Of a stretch of DNA of 64,000 bases, positions 9,142 to 23,308 are shown piece by piece (the stretch's first letter is position 1; each line of letters begins with the position of its first letter). The stretch spans positions 620,001 through 684,000 of the forward strand of contig NZ_CP011125.1 of the NCBI RefSeq assembly GCF_000737325.1. The letters are read 5' to 3'. This DNA comes from Sandaracinus amylolyticus. GTDB lineage: Bacteria; Myxococcota_A; Polyangia; Polyangiales; Sandaracinaceae. The translations under genes and the position numbers were made by a program. The notes below the pieces were generated by a model, which saw nothing but the letters and a program-made list of their open reading frames with translations, was not told where the DNA came from and ran no database searches.

Positions 9142-9879
9142 ATGCGCCTTGCCATCTTCAGCGACGTGCACGCCAACATCGAGGCACTGAGCGCGGTGCT
9201 CGAGGCGTACCGTCGCGAGAGTGTCGACGAGTACTACTGTCTCGGCGACGTGGTGGGGTACGGCGCGAGCCCCAACGAGTGCGCGGACCTCGTCCGCAAC
9301 CTCGCCAAGGTCACGATCCTCGGCAACCACGATGCCGCGGTCGCGGGCCGGATGGACTACTCGTACTACTACGAGGCCGCGCGCCAGGCGCTCGACACGC
9401 ACGCGCGACAGCTGACGCCGGACAACATGGCGTGGCTGCGGAGCCTGCCGTACAAGCACGACCTCGCGAACATCGGGCTGACGCTCTGCCACGGCTCGCC
9501 GCTGCGGCTCGAGGAGTTCGAGTACATCTTCGCGCCCGAGCAGGCGCGCGAGTGCTTGTCGATCTGGGACGAGCTCTCGGACCTCACGCTCATCGGGCAC
9601 TCGCACCTGTGCAAGGTGTTCGCGCTGCGGCCCGGCGAGGTCGAGGAGCTTCCGGCGCGTCGCTTCACGCTGCGCAAGGGCTGGAAGTACATCGTGAGCG
9701 TCGGGTCGGTCGGGCAGCCGCGCGACTACGACAACCGCGCGAGCTACACGCTGTTCGACAGCGACACGCGCGAGTTCGACTTCAAGCGCGTCGAGTACGA
9801 CATCGAGAGCGCGGCCACGAAGATCTTCGAGGGCAACCTCGAGCGCAACTTCGGTCACCGCCTGTTCATCGGAGTCTGA
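9142..9879 (+). CDS. calcineurin-like metallophosphoesterase (YfcE/MJ0936-type)
   Basis: The 245 residues carry all the metal-binding motifs of the family: SDVHANIEA near residue 7 (D-x-H), GDVVGYG, GNHDAAV, CHGSP and GHSHL. Two divalent metals should be held for phosphodiester hydrolysis; the substrate is not predictable. There is no signal peptide, so it is cytoplasmic. The gene ends 9 bp before a UUCG hairpin. Confidence 0.92.
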   Translation: MRLAIFSDVHANIEALSAVLEAYRRESVDEYYCLGDVVGYGASPNECADLVRNLAKVTILGNHDAAVAGRMDYSYYYEAARQALDTHARQLTPDNMAWLRSLPYKHDLANIGLTLCHGSPLRLEEFEYIFAPEQARECLSIWDELSDLTLIGHSHLCKVFALRPGEVEELPARRFTLRKGWKYIVSVGSVGQPRDYDNRASYTLFDSDTREFDFKRVEYDIESAATKIFEGNLERNFGHRLFIGV

Positions 9880-9887
9880 CGGCGGAT

Positions 9888-9907
9888 CGCGCGCCTTCGG
9901 GCGCGCG
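9888..9907 (+). terminator. UUCG-loop hairpin terminator
   Basis: A perfect 8-bp GC-only stem (9888-9895 with 9900-9907) closed by a TTCG loop sits 9 bp after the phosphoesterase stop and before the next start at 9953. There is no T-tract. Confidence 0.65.
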
Positions 9908-9952
9908 CTCCGGCCGACGAGCGTGTGGTTCGGTCCTGCGCCAAGTAGGGGG

Positions 9953-10534
9953 ATGAGCACGCGCCTCCAGGGATTCGGCGTCGTCGTGACGCCGAGCGAG
10001 CCGTATCGCATCGAGCGGGTCGACGACGCGCCGGAGACGACGCTGCGCGTGAACGGCGAGATCGTCGACGTGCTCGCGAGCGATGGCGCGGAGATCACGC
10101 GCGCCGATCGCCGCGCGACGGAGTGGACGATCGAGACCGACGAGCTCGCGTGCGCGTGGCCGCATGGGCTCGCGCTCGTGAGCGACCCGGACGGGCGCTC
10201 GCCGTTCCTGCTCGTCGGCGCGAACGATGCGATGGTGTGGATCGACGGGCCCATCGCGCGCGAGCGCGCGTGGCCGATCGAGACGCTCGCCGACGAAGGG
10301 CAGACGATCCGCGCGATCGCCGACACGCGTGAAGGGCGCGACGCGCGCATCGACCTCGACTACGTCGAAGAGGGCGAGCTGTGGTGGCAGCGCCGGTACG
10401 TGCTCGGCTGGGGCGACGGCGACGAGAAGGTGATCGTGATCAGCGCGCAGGCGCGGGCGGCGGACGAGGACGTCGTGTGCGCGGCGATCGATCGCATCGA
10501 GGCGACGATCGCGCGGCGGGAGCGAGCATCGTGA
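9953..10534 (+). CDS. hypothetical cytoplasmic protein
   Basis: ATG 9953 follows an AGGGGG ribosome-binding site and gives 193 residues. No signal peptide, membrane segment or Cys cluster is visible. The sequence is beta-rich (RVNGEIVDVLASDG, PFLLVGANDAMVWIDG) with a helical end. Its stop overlaps the GTG start of the PilZ-like gene (GTGA), so the two are probably translationally coupled and may act together. I do not recognise the family. Confidence 0.65.
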   Translation: MSTRLQGFGVVVTPSEPYRIERVDDAPETTLRVNGEIVDVLASDGAEITRADRRATEWTIETDELACAWPHGLALVSDPDGRSPFLLVGANDAMVWIDGPIARERAWPIETLADEGQTIRAIADTREGRDARIDLDYVEEGELWWQRRYVLGWGDGDEKVIVISAQARAADEDVVCAAIDRIEATIARRERAS

Positions 10535-11166
10535 TCCCGTTCGCGATCGGCGATCGTGTGTTCGTGATGCCCGATCTCAGCGCGGATCTCGCGTGGGTCG
10601 GCACGGTGCGCGACGTGGACGGATCGCGCGCGACGATCGAGATCCCGCCGGTGCCGACGCCGCTCGCCGTGGGCACGACGACGCAGCTCGCGATGCGGCG
10701 CGACGGTGGGATCGTGCTCGTCGCGGCCGAGGTGATCGCGAGCACGGTGCGATCGATCCACGTGCGCGTGCTGACCCAGGACGGAGCGCTCGGGCGCGCG
10801 CCGCGCGCGGTGAGCCGCAAGCACCTGCGCACCGAGCTGCGGAGCGCGTGTGAGGTGGAGGTCGAGGGCGCGCGGGTGGACGCGGCGTGGGTCGCGGATC
10901 TCGGCGCGGGCGGCGCGCAGCTCGTGCTGCCGGGCGCGGTCTCGATCGCGGCGGGCGCGCGAGGGACGTGCGTGATGGCGCTGCCCGGCGAGCCGCGGTG
11001 GACGATCGCGTTCCGCGTGGTGCGCGTGACGAGCGAGGACGGAGACACGCGCGCCGGGGTCGTGTTCGAGGGGCTCGACGCGGAGATCGAGGCGCGCATC
11101 GATGCGTTCGTGCACTTCGTGCGGCGCACGCGATTGACGCGACGTCCGCCGGAGCCGCTGAAGTAG
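10531..11166 (+). CDS. PilZ-domain-like protein
   Basis: The start is taken as GTG 10531, overlapping the previous stop by 4 bp; the protein has 211 residues. The C-terminal half resembles a PilZ domain: an Arg-rich switch SRKHLRTELRSACEVEV (the RxxxR position), followed by VADLGAGGAQLVLPG at the usual DxSxxG position, with Gly in place of Ser. PilZ domains bind cyclic-di-GMP, but the substituted second motif makes binding uncertain. The N-terminal half is a beta-barrel-like region of the YcgR-N type. It ends 13 bp before the kinase gene, so these may form a signalling unit. Confidence 0.65.
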   Translation: MIPFAIGDRVFVMPDLSADLAWVGTVRDVDGSRATIEIPPVPTPLAVGTTTQLAMRRDGGIVLVAAEVIASTVRSIHVRVLTQDGALGRAPRAVSRKHLRTELRSACEVEVEGARVDAAWVADLGAGGAQLVLPGAVSIAAGARGTCVMALPGEPRWTIAFRVVRVTSEDGDTRAGVVFEGLDAEIEARIDAFVHFVRRTRLTRRPPEPLK

Positions 11167-11179
11167 ACTCGATCACCTG

Positions 11180-15089
<3,910 letters not shown>

Positions 15090-15112
<23 letters not shown>

Positions 15113-15512
15113 GCCCGGCCGCGAGCCCGAACGCGAGCGTGTGCGCGTAGAGCGCGGCGAGCTCCCGACGCGACCAGTCGCGCAGCGGGCGAACCAGCCC
15201 GACGGCGGGGATCACGGCGAGCTCGAAGGCGCAGATCGTCGTCGCGAGCGCGATGCCTTCGAGCACCGGATGGCGCGGCACGATGCCGCGGGTCGCGCGC
15301 GTGTACACGACGCCCCACGTGGGGCCGTACGTCCAGCGCAGCAGCAGCGCGGCGCGCGTGGCGATCGGGATCGGCACGCCACGCATGCGGGCCGCGAGCG
15401 CGGCGAGCGAGTAGGGCGGTACGTGGCCGAGCCAGCGCCGCTCGAGCGGCTCGAACGCGCTGAGCACGGCGGTGCCGACCAGACCGACGACGAGCGCGCG
15501 TGCGAGCGACAT
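15090..15512 (-). CDS. small membrane protein, last gene of the lux-like operon
   Basis: It has 140 residues from ATG 15510-15512 (a GTG one codon upstream is also possible). Two to three hydrophobic helices are visible: ARALVVGLVGTAVLSAF near the start, then ALATTICAFELAVIPAVGLV and LYAHTLAFGLAAGL. No conserved motif is recognised. It lies 34 bp downstream of the LuxC-like gene on the same strand, so it is probably co-transcribed and may anchor or export the product of that pathway. Its 3' end overlaps the convergent kinase gene. Confidence 0.7.
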
Positions 15513-15546
15513 CACGCGTGCCGATGCACGCCCCAGTCCACGTCAG

Positions 15547-16821
15547 CTAGTCCACGTCGACGAGGCGCACGAAGCCCGACCACGGCGGCTCGCCGTCGGT
15601 CGCGGCGAGCAAGCCCGGCGTCTGCATCGCGCCGACCTCGCTGACGCGCGGCGCGAGCGGCGCGGGCAGCGCGCGCGCGACGTTCCATCGCACGTAGACC
15701 TCGCCCGCGACCCCGAGCGCCTTCAGGTGCACGCCGAACGGCTCGAGGCGCGCGCCGAGCTCGCGCACGTCCGCGACGTCGTGCACCGCGACGTTGCGCC
15801 AGCCCGGCGAGAGGCGCAGCGGCGCGTCCGCTTCGTACGTCACGGCCCAGCCGTCGCCCTCGAAGAGCTCGCCGCGCGTCGCGCCCACGCCTCGCCACTG
15901 CACCTGCATCGCGCCCATCGAGACCGGCAGCGCGCCGCGCGGCATCTCGCGCGCCTGGCTCGCGAGCGCGCGCTCCGAGAGCACGCGCGCGAGCTCGATT
16001 GCGGGCACGTTCCCGCCGCGCTCCACCAGCACGAAGTGCGGCGACAGACACCCGCGCTGATCGTAGAGCGCGACGTCGATTCCGATCTCGTCGGCGACGT
16101 GCTCCACCGCGCTCGCGCTCGAGAGCGCGCCCTTCGGCACGAACACCGCGCCGAGCCCGTGCCCGTGCGCGACGAACGACGTCGTCGCGGGCAGCGACGC
16201 GCGGATCTCGGCGACCGAGCGATCGCTGCCCCACGCGTGCACGACGTCGCAGCGGCTCCCCATCGCGGAGAGCATCGCCGCGTCGCTGCGCGCGAAGCGC
16301 AAGAGCGCGATCGCGTCGGCGAGCTCGGCGTCGCACTCCGCGAGCGCGACCGCGAAGAGCTCGGCGAGCCCTTCGTCGCCGCTCGACGGCTTCACCACGA
16401 CGGGCACGCGCAGCAGCAGCGACCACGCGAGCGGGCGCAGCGCGGCGCTGAACACGTTGCTCGCGAGCACCATCCCCGCGAGGCACACCGGCGCCGTCGT
16501 GCGCCCGTGGTGGGCGCGCTCGAACGCGGTGAGCGCGCTCTTGAGCCGATCCTCGCGGAGCGCTTCGAGCGACGTCGAGAGCGCGTGCTCGACGTTCTCC
16601 TCGCTGAGCCCGGAGCGCGCGGGGATCACCGCACGTGCCTCGCCGCCGACGCGCGAGCTCGGGTCGCCGAGGCGCGCCGCCGCACCCGCGATCGCGCGGA
16701 TCACACGCTCGTGCGAGGTCGCGCGCAGCACCGTACCGGCGTCGCGCACGCGCGCGATCACACGATCGATCGAGCCCGAGGGATCGATCGCGAGGACCTC
16801 GCCCGGACGCTCGTCGCTCAT
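15547..16821 (-). CDS. LuxC-like fatty acyl-CoA/acyl-protein reductase
   Basis: The 424 residues resemble the aldehyde-dehydrogenase-fold acyl-CoA reductase family (LuxC), which reduces an activated fatty acyl group to the aldehyde with NADPH. Visible features are the Rossmann/ALDH segment VVVKPSSGDEGLAELF and the catalytic Cys region YDQRGCLSPHFVLVE near residue 257. ATG 16819-16821 overlaps the stop of the LuxE-like gene by 4 bp (ATGA), so translation is coupled. No luciferase genes luxA or luxB are in the window, so the aldehyde is not made for light here. With the aminotransferase upstream, the aldehyde may instead be aminated. Confidence 0.85.
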   Translation of the reverse strand: MSDERPGEVLAIDPSGSIDRVIARVRDAGTVLRATSHERVIRAIAGAAARLGDPSSRVGGEARAVIPARSGLSEENVEHALSTSLEALREDRLKSALTAFERAHHGRTTAPVCLAGMVLASNVFSAALRPLAWSLLLRVPVVVKPSSGDEGLAELFAVALAECDAELADAIALLRFARSDAAMLSAMGSRCDVVHAWGSDRSVAEIRASLPATTSFVAHGHGLGAVFVPKGALSSASAVEHVADEIGIDVALYDQRGCLSPHFVLVERGGNVPAIELARVLSERALASQAREMPRGALPVSMGAMQVQWRGVGATRGELFEGDGWAVTYEADAPLRLSPGWRNVAVHDVADVRELGARLEPFGVHLKALGVAGEVYVRWNVARALPAPLAPRVSEVGAMQTPGLLAATDGEPPWSGFVRLVDVD

Positions 16822-17879
16822 CGTCCGCTCCTTCCGAGCGCCTCTTCGATCGCCAGCGAGCAGCCGCGCGGCGTCGCGCCGGGCGCGCGCCCGATCAACG
16901 TGAGGCGTCCGTCGGATCCCACGCGCGCGAGATCGGCGGTCTGGATCGACACCGCGGTGTCGAGGTTCGCGAGATCGTCGATGCGCAGGATGCCGATCTC
17001 TCCGTCGCGAACGGGACGCAGCGTGTCGGGATCGACGGGCGTCGCGCGCACCCACGCGAGCACGTCGAGCCTGCCCTCGCGCTCGTACATCTGCGACGAG
17101 AGCTCGGTCATGCCGTACTCGCCGATCACGTCGCGCGTCGGATCGAGGCCGAAGCGTGACGCGATCAGCGCGCGCATCTCCGCGGGATCGACCTCGCGCG
17201 AGCGTCCCTTGAACCCGCCGGTCGGCATCGCGAGGCTGCCCGGGGGCAGGCGCCACCGCTCGTCGGGCGCGAGCGCATCGTCGGCGTGCACGATCGCGAA
17301 CGACGTGCCGAGGATCGCGAGCGGCGCTCCGTCGCGCACCGATGCGTCGAGCGCGGCGCGCAGCGCCGCGAGATCGAGCGTGCCCTCGCGCCAGCACCAC
17401 GTAACTTGGTCGGCGAACCAAGAAACGAAGCGCCCGAGCATGTACGAGAGCGACGAGTCCGGCGCTTCGTCGGGGTGCGGCGCGAGCATCGCGAGACGCA
17501 TCCGGCGCGGTCCGAACAGGAAGTCGCGCGCCGCGCGCTCTGCCGCGAGATCGTACAGCGAGAGATCGCGCGACGGATGTGCGCCGCGCGCGCCGCTCGT
17601 CGTGCCCGAGGTGCGGAAGGTGCGGATGTCGAGCGAGGGATCATCCCACGTCGCGACGCGCGCATAGCGGAACGCGTCGGTCGGGATCGCGGGCCACGCC
17701 TCGGGCACGAGCGGCAGCGCGAACGACACCTTCCGGGCGCGGCACAAGCGCGCGAACACCGGGTTGTGCGCGGCCTGCCAGCGCGCGACCTCGAAGAGCA
17801 GCGCGTCGCGCTCGGGGGCGGTGATCGCGCCCTGGATCGACGCGGCGATGCGCGCGTGCAGCGCGTCGCGCTCGGTCAT
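16818..17879 (-). CDS. LuxE-like acyl-protein synthetase (acyl-activating enzyme)
   Basis: The 353 residues belong to the adenylate-forming superfamily in its short LuxE form. The ATP/AMP loop is SGTTSGARG at residues 91-99. Later segments are LAILGTSFAIVH, PTGGFKGRSREV, GEYGMTELSSQMY (the A5-like motif) and the C-terminal RIDDLANLDTAVSIQTADLARV. The family activates a fatty acid as acyl-AMP and passes the acyl group to LuxC. It overlaps both neighbours by 4 bp, which ties activation, reduction and transamination into one translational unit. Confidence 0.85.
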   Translation of the reverse strand: MTERDALHARIAASIQGAITAPERDALLFEVARWQAAHNPVFARLCRARKVSFALPLVPEAWPAIPTDAFRYARVATWDDPSLDIRTFRTSGTTSGARGAHPSRDLSLYDLAAERAARDFLFGPRRMRLAMLAPHPDEAPDSSLSYMLGRFVSWFADQVTWCWREGTLDLAALRAALDASVRDGAPLAILGTSFAIVHADDALAPDERWRLPPGSLAMPTGGFKGRSREVDPAEMRALIASRFGLDPTRDVIGEYGMTELSSQMYEREGRLDVLAWVRATPVDPDTLRPVRDGEIGILRIDDLANLDTAVSIQTADLARVGSDGRLTLIGRAPGATPRGCSLAIEEALGRSGR

Positions 17880-19219
17880 GCGACCTCCGCGAGCGACGCG
17901 TCGAGCGCGGCGACGAACGCGTCGAGCAGCGCGTCGTCGATCGTGATCGGCGGGAGGATCTGCAGCACCTCGGCGCGCGCGCCGGCGGGCAGCGTGATCC
18001 ATCCGCGCGCGAGCAGCGCGGGGACGACGCGGAGCGTGCGTGCGCCGGTGTCGAGCTCCATGCCGATCAGCATCCCGCGGCCTCGCACCTCGCGCACGCA
18101 TGCGTGCTTCGAGGCGAGCACGCGCAGCGCGTCGAGCCAGCGCGCGCCGCGTGCGCGCGAGACGCTCGCGAGGTCCTCGCCTTCGATCACGTCGAGCGCG
18201 GCGAGCGCTGCGGCGCACGCGAGCGGATGACCGAAGAACGTCGCGGTGTGGATCGCCTCGCCGCTCGGATCGCCCCAGCTCGCCATCACGTCGGCGCGAC
18301 CGAGGCACGCGCTGAGCGGCATCCCACCGCCGAGCGCCTTGCCGATGCACACGAGGTCGGGCGCGAGCCCTTCCTCGACCGACACGTAGCGCGCGCCGCA
18401 GCGCGAGAGCCCGACCAGGATCTCGTCGGCGATCACCCGCGCACCGCGCGCTCGCGCGAGCTCACCGAGCGCGCGCAGGAACCCGGACGGCGCGATGCGC
18501 ACTCCACCGCGCCCCTGGATCGGCTCGACGAAGAGCGCGCCGATCGGCGTGGGCGACGCGTCCCACGCGCGCTCGACCGCCGCGATCGCGTCGTCGACCG
18601 AGTCGATCTCGCGCGGCCACGGCGCGAACGTCACGTGCGGATTGAGCTGCGCCGCGAACGGCGCGCGGAAGTCGGCGCGGTATCCGCTGATCGCGAGCGG
18701 CCCGTGCGAGAGCCCGTGGTAGCCGCCTTCGAACGCGAGCACACCCGCGCGTCGCGTGTCGAGCATCGCGGTCTTCAGCGCAGCCTCGATCGCGTCGGCA
18801 CCATGTGCGCCGAGCATCACGCGCGCGTCGGGGAACGGCGCGAGCGCGGCGAGCCGCTCGAGCAGCGCGACCTTGGTCGTCGACGGATGCACGTCGCCGA
18901 AGCCGTGGATCAGCGTGCGCGTCTGCTCCTCGATCGCGCGCACCACGCGCGGGTGCGCGTGCCCGATCGCCGCGACGCCGAACCCCGACGCGAGATCGAC
19001 GAACACGTTGTCGTCGGCGTCGACCACGTTCGCGCCGCGCGCGGCGGACCACACGATCGGATCCCAGCTCGCGCCCGAGGTCTCGGCGCGGCGCGCGCGA
19101 CGCGCGGTGAGCGCGGGCGACTCGGTCGACGCGAGACGCTCGACGAGCGCAGCCGAGCGCGCGCCGGGCAGCGGCGTGCGGATCGAGGGGAGGAGCGAGC
19201 CGAGATCGGGGCGCGTCAC
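17876..19219 (-). CDS. class III PLP-dependent aminotransferase
   Basis: The 447 residues follow the omega-aminotransferase fold. They show the glycine-rich cofactor segment HGADAIEAALKTA, the aromatic segment FEGGYHGLSHG, the cofactor Asp in VIADEILVGLSRCG and the Schiff-base Lys in CIGKALGGGMPLSA near residue 296. TATFFGHPLACAAALA and RGRGMLIGMEL are also typical. The motif DEI replaces the more common DEVQ. The 4-bp overlap with the LuxE-like gene suggests that its amino acceptor is the aldehyde made by LuxC, giving a long-chain primary amine. That role is inferred from context; an unrelated substrate is possible. Confidence 0.88.
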   Translation of the reverse strand: MTRPDLGSLLPSIRTPLPGARSAALVERLASTESPALTARRARRAETSGASWDPIVWSAARGANVVDADDNVFVDLASGFGVAAIGHAHPRVVRAIEEQTRTLIHGFGDVHPSTTKVALLERLAALAPFPDARVMLGAHGADAIEAALKTAMLDTRRAGVLAFEGGYHGLSHGPLAISGYRADFRAPFAAQLNPHVTFAPWPREIDSVDDAIAAVERAWDASPTPIGALFVEPIQGRGGVRIAPSGFLRALGELARARGARVIADEILVGLSRCGARYVSVEEGLAPDLVCIGKALGGGMPLSACLGRADVMASWGDPSGEAIHTATFFGHPLACAAALAALDVIEGEDLASVSRARGARWLDALRVLASKHACVREVRGRGMLIGMELDTGARTLRVVPALLARGWITLPAGARAEVLQILPPITIDDALLDAFVAALDASLAEVA

Positions 19220-19267
19220 GAGGGCGGAGTGTGTAGAGCGCGCCCGCCGAGCAGGCCAGCCGCGCCC

Positions 19268-20257
19268 TCAGCGACGGCGCCAGGGATAGAAGACGAGCGC
19301 GTCGGCGCGCGCCGCGCGCATGTCCTGCGGGTCGTCGAGCAGCACGACGGGCAACGTCGCGGGCGAGGCCGCGGTCGCGACGTGCGACGCGATCTCCTCG
19401 ACGCGCTGCCGCATCCGCGAGTCGACGCGCAGACCGATCACCGGATCGCGATCGAGCGTACCGAGGCACGCCCACTCGACCTCGGGAAACGCGCGCAGCA
19501 CCGGCTCGAGCGCCTCGAGCAGTGCCTCGTCGATCGGCGCGACCGGAGCGCCGAGCTTCGCGGACGCGAGCACCGTCCCGGGCTCGGTCGGCGCGACGAG
19601 CAACGAGCCCGAAGGCCGGCGCAGCGTGCCCGGTGACGAGCCGCTCGCGGGCGTCGGTGGACGCGCGATCGTGCCCGGCGAGGAGCCGGTCGCGGAGCGC
19701 GCGGAGGGCAGCGATCCCGGCGGCGGCGTCGCGGCGCGGATCGGCGACTCGATCGAGCCGGGCGTCGGCGTCTGGGTGTGCGGCCGCACCTTGCTCATCA
19801 GCGTCGACGAGATGCGCCCTGCGCCCGCGAACGGGCCCGATGACTCGCGACGCGCGGCGGGGGAGAGCAGCGGCTCGAGCTCCTCGCGCGCGACCTCGAG
19901 CCCGTGCTCGGCCGCGATGTCGACGACGACGAACGCGAGCGTCTGCGCGCGTGCGTAGTGGAACGCCTGTCGCGCGCCGATCTCGATGGCGGGCACCGAG
20001 CCGTCGGCGGCGAGCCACCCGTAGCGGCGCGCGGCGGCCTCGAGCTGCTCGCGCTCGGTGAACACGGGCAGCGCGGCGATGCCCTGGCTGTTGACGAGCG
20101 TTCGATAGCCTTCGGTGCCGGCGGGCCACGGCGCGACGAAGAGCGTGCGCTGCATCAGCGCGAGCAGCGCGTCGACCTTGGCCTGTCCGCCGTGCGCAGC
20201 TTCGGAGAGGAGCCGGTACAGCGCGGCGGTCTGCCGGTCGTGGGGTGCGTCGCGCAA
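19268..20257 (-). CDS. SseB-domain protein
   Basis: The N-terminal third matches the SseB fold: LFVAPWPAGTEGYRTLV, then NSQGIAALPVFTEREQL and AAARRYGW. A Pro/Ser/Thr-rich linker with repeats of the type SSPGT follows (about residues 165-225), then a C-terminal domain resembling the SseB C-terminal module (VEWACLGTLDRDPVIGLRVD). The start is uncertain: no ATG or GTG fits. TTG 20255-20257 has a GAAGGG site 8 nt upstream; TTG 20308 is the alternative. It is 48 bp upstream of the aminotransferase and may head the same operon. Confidence 0.7.
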   Translation of the reverse strand: MRDAPHDRQTAALYRLLSEAAHGGQAKVDALLALMQRTLFVAPWPAGTEGYRTLVNSQGIAALPVFTEREQLEAAARRYGWLAADGSVPAIEIGARQAFHYARAQTLAFVVVDIAAEHGLEVAREELEPLLSPAARRESSGPFAGAGRISSTLMSKVRPHTQTPTPGSIESPIRAATPPPGSLPSARSATGSSPGTIARPPTPASGSSPGTLRRPSGSLLVAPTEPGTVLASAKLGAPVAPIDEALLEALEPVLRAFPEVEWACLGTLDRDPVIGLRVDSRMRQRVEEIASHVATAASPATLPVVLLDDPQDMRAARADALVFYPWRRR

Positions 20258-20325
20258 AACGGAAGCCCTTCGATCGCAGTGTATCGTGGCTCCGCATCGC
20301 CCCGGCAAGTTCCCGGAGGTCGTGC

Positions 20326-20353
20326 TTGACAGCCCAAGAGATTCGGCTAGTTT
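20326..20353 (+). promoter_or_regulatory. promoter of tRNA-Phe
   Basis: A consensus -35 TTGACA (20326-20331), a 16-bp spacer and a TAGTTT -10 (20348-20353) lie 12 bp before the tRNA. This is the best sigma70 match seen in the window. Confidence 0.75.
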
Positions 20354-20365
20354 CGGCGTCCCTTC

Positions 20366-21795
<1,430 letters not shown>

Positions 21796-21865
21796 CGATC
21801 GTCCTCGTCGGTCGCCCGCAACGTCCCGTTGCGAACGGCTGTGACGCGTTCGCGTGCGACCGCAT

Positions 21866-22219
21866 TCACCTCGATCGCGCGCGCCGGACAGAGGCGCAAC
21901 CGATCTCGCGAAGCACCTCGTCCGCTCCGTCGACCGACCGTTCGATCCCGTCGCGGTGACGCGCCATCCGATCGATGAACGCCAGCAAGGCCTCTCGCCG
22001 GACGAGTCGTAGCTTTCCGATGGGCGCCACGGGCGGAGCGTCGGGGCGGCGGAGCAGCTCGAGGAACTGTCGTCCGGTGATCCCCAGCAGATGACAGTTT
22101 CGCTGTGAGTAGTAGTCGGGGCGGGCCGCGGGAAGCGCCCCGGTGGGCAGCACGACCCGCAACTCCAACCCGTCTGGCGCGCTCATCACGGCGTCATGGA
22201 CATTCGCCGCCGGTTTCAT
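21866..22219 (-). CDS. excisionase-like helix-turn-helix protein
   Basis: The 117 residues start at ATG 22217-22219, behind an AAGGAG site about 12 nt away. The middle resembles a MerR/excisionase winged helix: YYSQRNCHLLGITGRQFLEL, then APIGKLRLVRREALLAFIDRM, the pattern of an AlpA/Xis DNA-binding domain with a beta-hairpin wing. It lies 70 bp upstream of the integrase on the same strand, the position expected of a directionality factor. It could instead be a transcriptional regulator of the integrase. Confidence 0.65.
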   Translation of the reverse strand: MKPAANVHDAVMSAPDGLELRVVLPTGALPAARPDYYSQRNCHLLGITGRQFLELLRRPDAPPVAPIGKLRLVRREALLAFIDRMARHRDGIERSVDGADEVLREIGCASVRRARSR

Positions 22220-23308
22220 GTCCGTCGTCGTCTCCTTGCTCCAGCGATGGTCGATAAATGATTTTCCGAGCTCGCGTACAGAAATGCCAATCCGCAGGGA
22301 GGAGTTTCGGCCCTCACACGCGACCCGAGATCGCGCCGTAGACACTTCCGTCTTCGGTGGACGCTCGGATCGCGCCGCAGACCTCGATGGCAGTCCTGCG
22401 TGTCCCAGAACCCGAACGCAGCCGCGCCGGTCCCCGGTGGTGGCGCTTCAGCGCCGGTCGCGCGCGCGTCGTCGACGCACTCGATCTCGCGCACCGCGTC
22501 GCGCCGATCGCGACATCGCTCGCCCAGGTCGAGCGCAACCAGCGCCGTTACGGGGGGCGGCGCATCGGAGCGCGCCTTCCCGGATTTCGTCGCGCCGTGT
22601 CGTGGCGCTCCTCGCCCGAGGTGCTCTCAAGCAGCGTTGAGACGTCGCGCATCGATCGGGATGGTCACGCCGCTGGTCTCGGTCACCGGCGCCGCGACCT
22701 TGAGGTCCTCGGGCGGATCGGGCGCGCGCGGCAGCTCGCGCTCCGGCGCGCCGTGCGGCGTCGACTGGCTCGCCGGCGTCTCCTCGCCGCCGGCGAGCAC
22801 GATCAATCGCAATGGCTGCACTCCTACGTACCGCGTCTACGGCTGATGACGATGCGGGACCGGGCGGGAGCGCGACCGCGATCTCGCGCGCCCACGGCGC
22901 CTCAAGGTGGAGCGTCCCGTTGCTTCCGCCGAAGATCGCATGCTCGTGATCTACCGCCAACTGCCGCGCTCGAGCTTCGACCGCGAGTTAATCGCTCATC
23001 GCGGGGCGCCGCGTGCTTCCGAGCGGCGTGAGCGCACGGAAGCGAGCATCAGAGAATAAATGACCTGGAAGGCAATCACCCTCGCGGGTGATGAGCGTCC
23101 GATAGGTCCATTCTGCGGACACGTCACTCGCATGCACGACTAGCGCGCTGAAGCAGCGAGCCGGTTTGGGCGAGCGTTAGAGGGAAAGTCCTGTCACCCG
23201 ATCGGGTGATCGCGCCGTTCGAGCGTTAGTGGGACCACCGATCGCCCTCTTGACGTGTTATCGCACTTGCGTTGTGCTCCCATGCGGCAAATAGGCGGGA
23301 GGGAGAAC
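22220..23308. other. gene-poor stretch behind the integration module
   Basis: Most of this 1.1 kb holds no gene I can support. On the minus strand, two segments in different frames read like protein: around 22840-22960 (MAVDHEHAIFGGSNGTLHLE...) and the small frame 22627-22821. They may be pieces of one gene broken by a frameshift. Plus-strand open frames here are Arg/Ser-rich shadows. Confidence 0.4.
22627..22821 (-). CDS. possible small protein
   Basis: A 64-residue frame starts MQPLRLIVLAGGEETPAS and ends VTIPIDARRLNAA. Support is a clear AGGAG ribosome-binding site 7 nt before ATG 22821. The product is Pro/Glu-rich with a hydrophobic start. No family is recognised. It could be the C-terminal piece of a decayed gene that began near 22960. 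Confidence 0.4.
   Translation of the reverse strand: MQPLRLIVLAGGEETPASQSTPHGAPERELPRAPDPPEDLKVAAPVTETSGVTIPIDARRLNAA

Noticed and set aside
15547-19219. Bioluminescence operon
   Set aside because: LuxC- and LuxE-like genes are present but there is no luxA or luxB.
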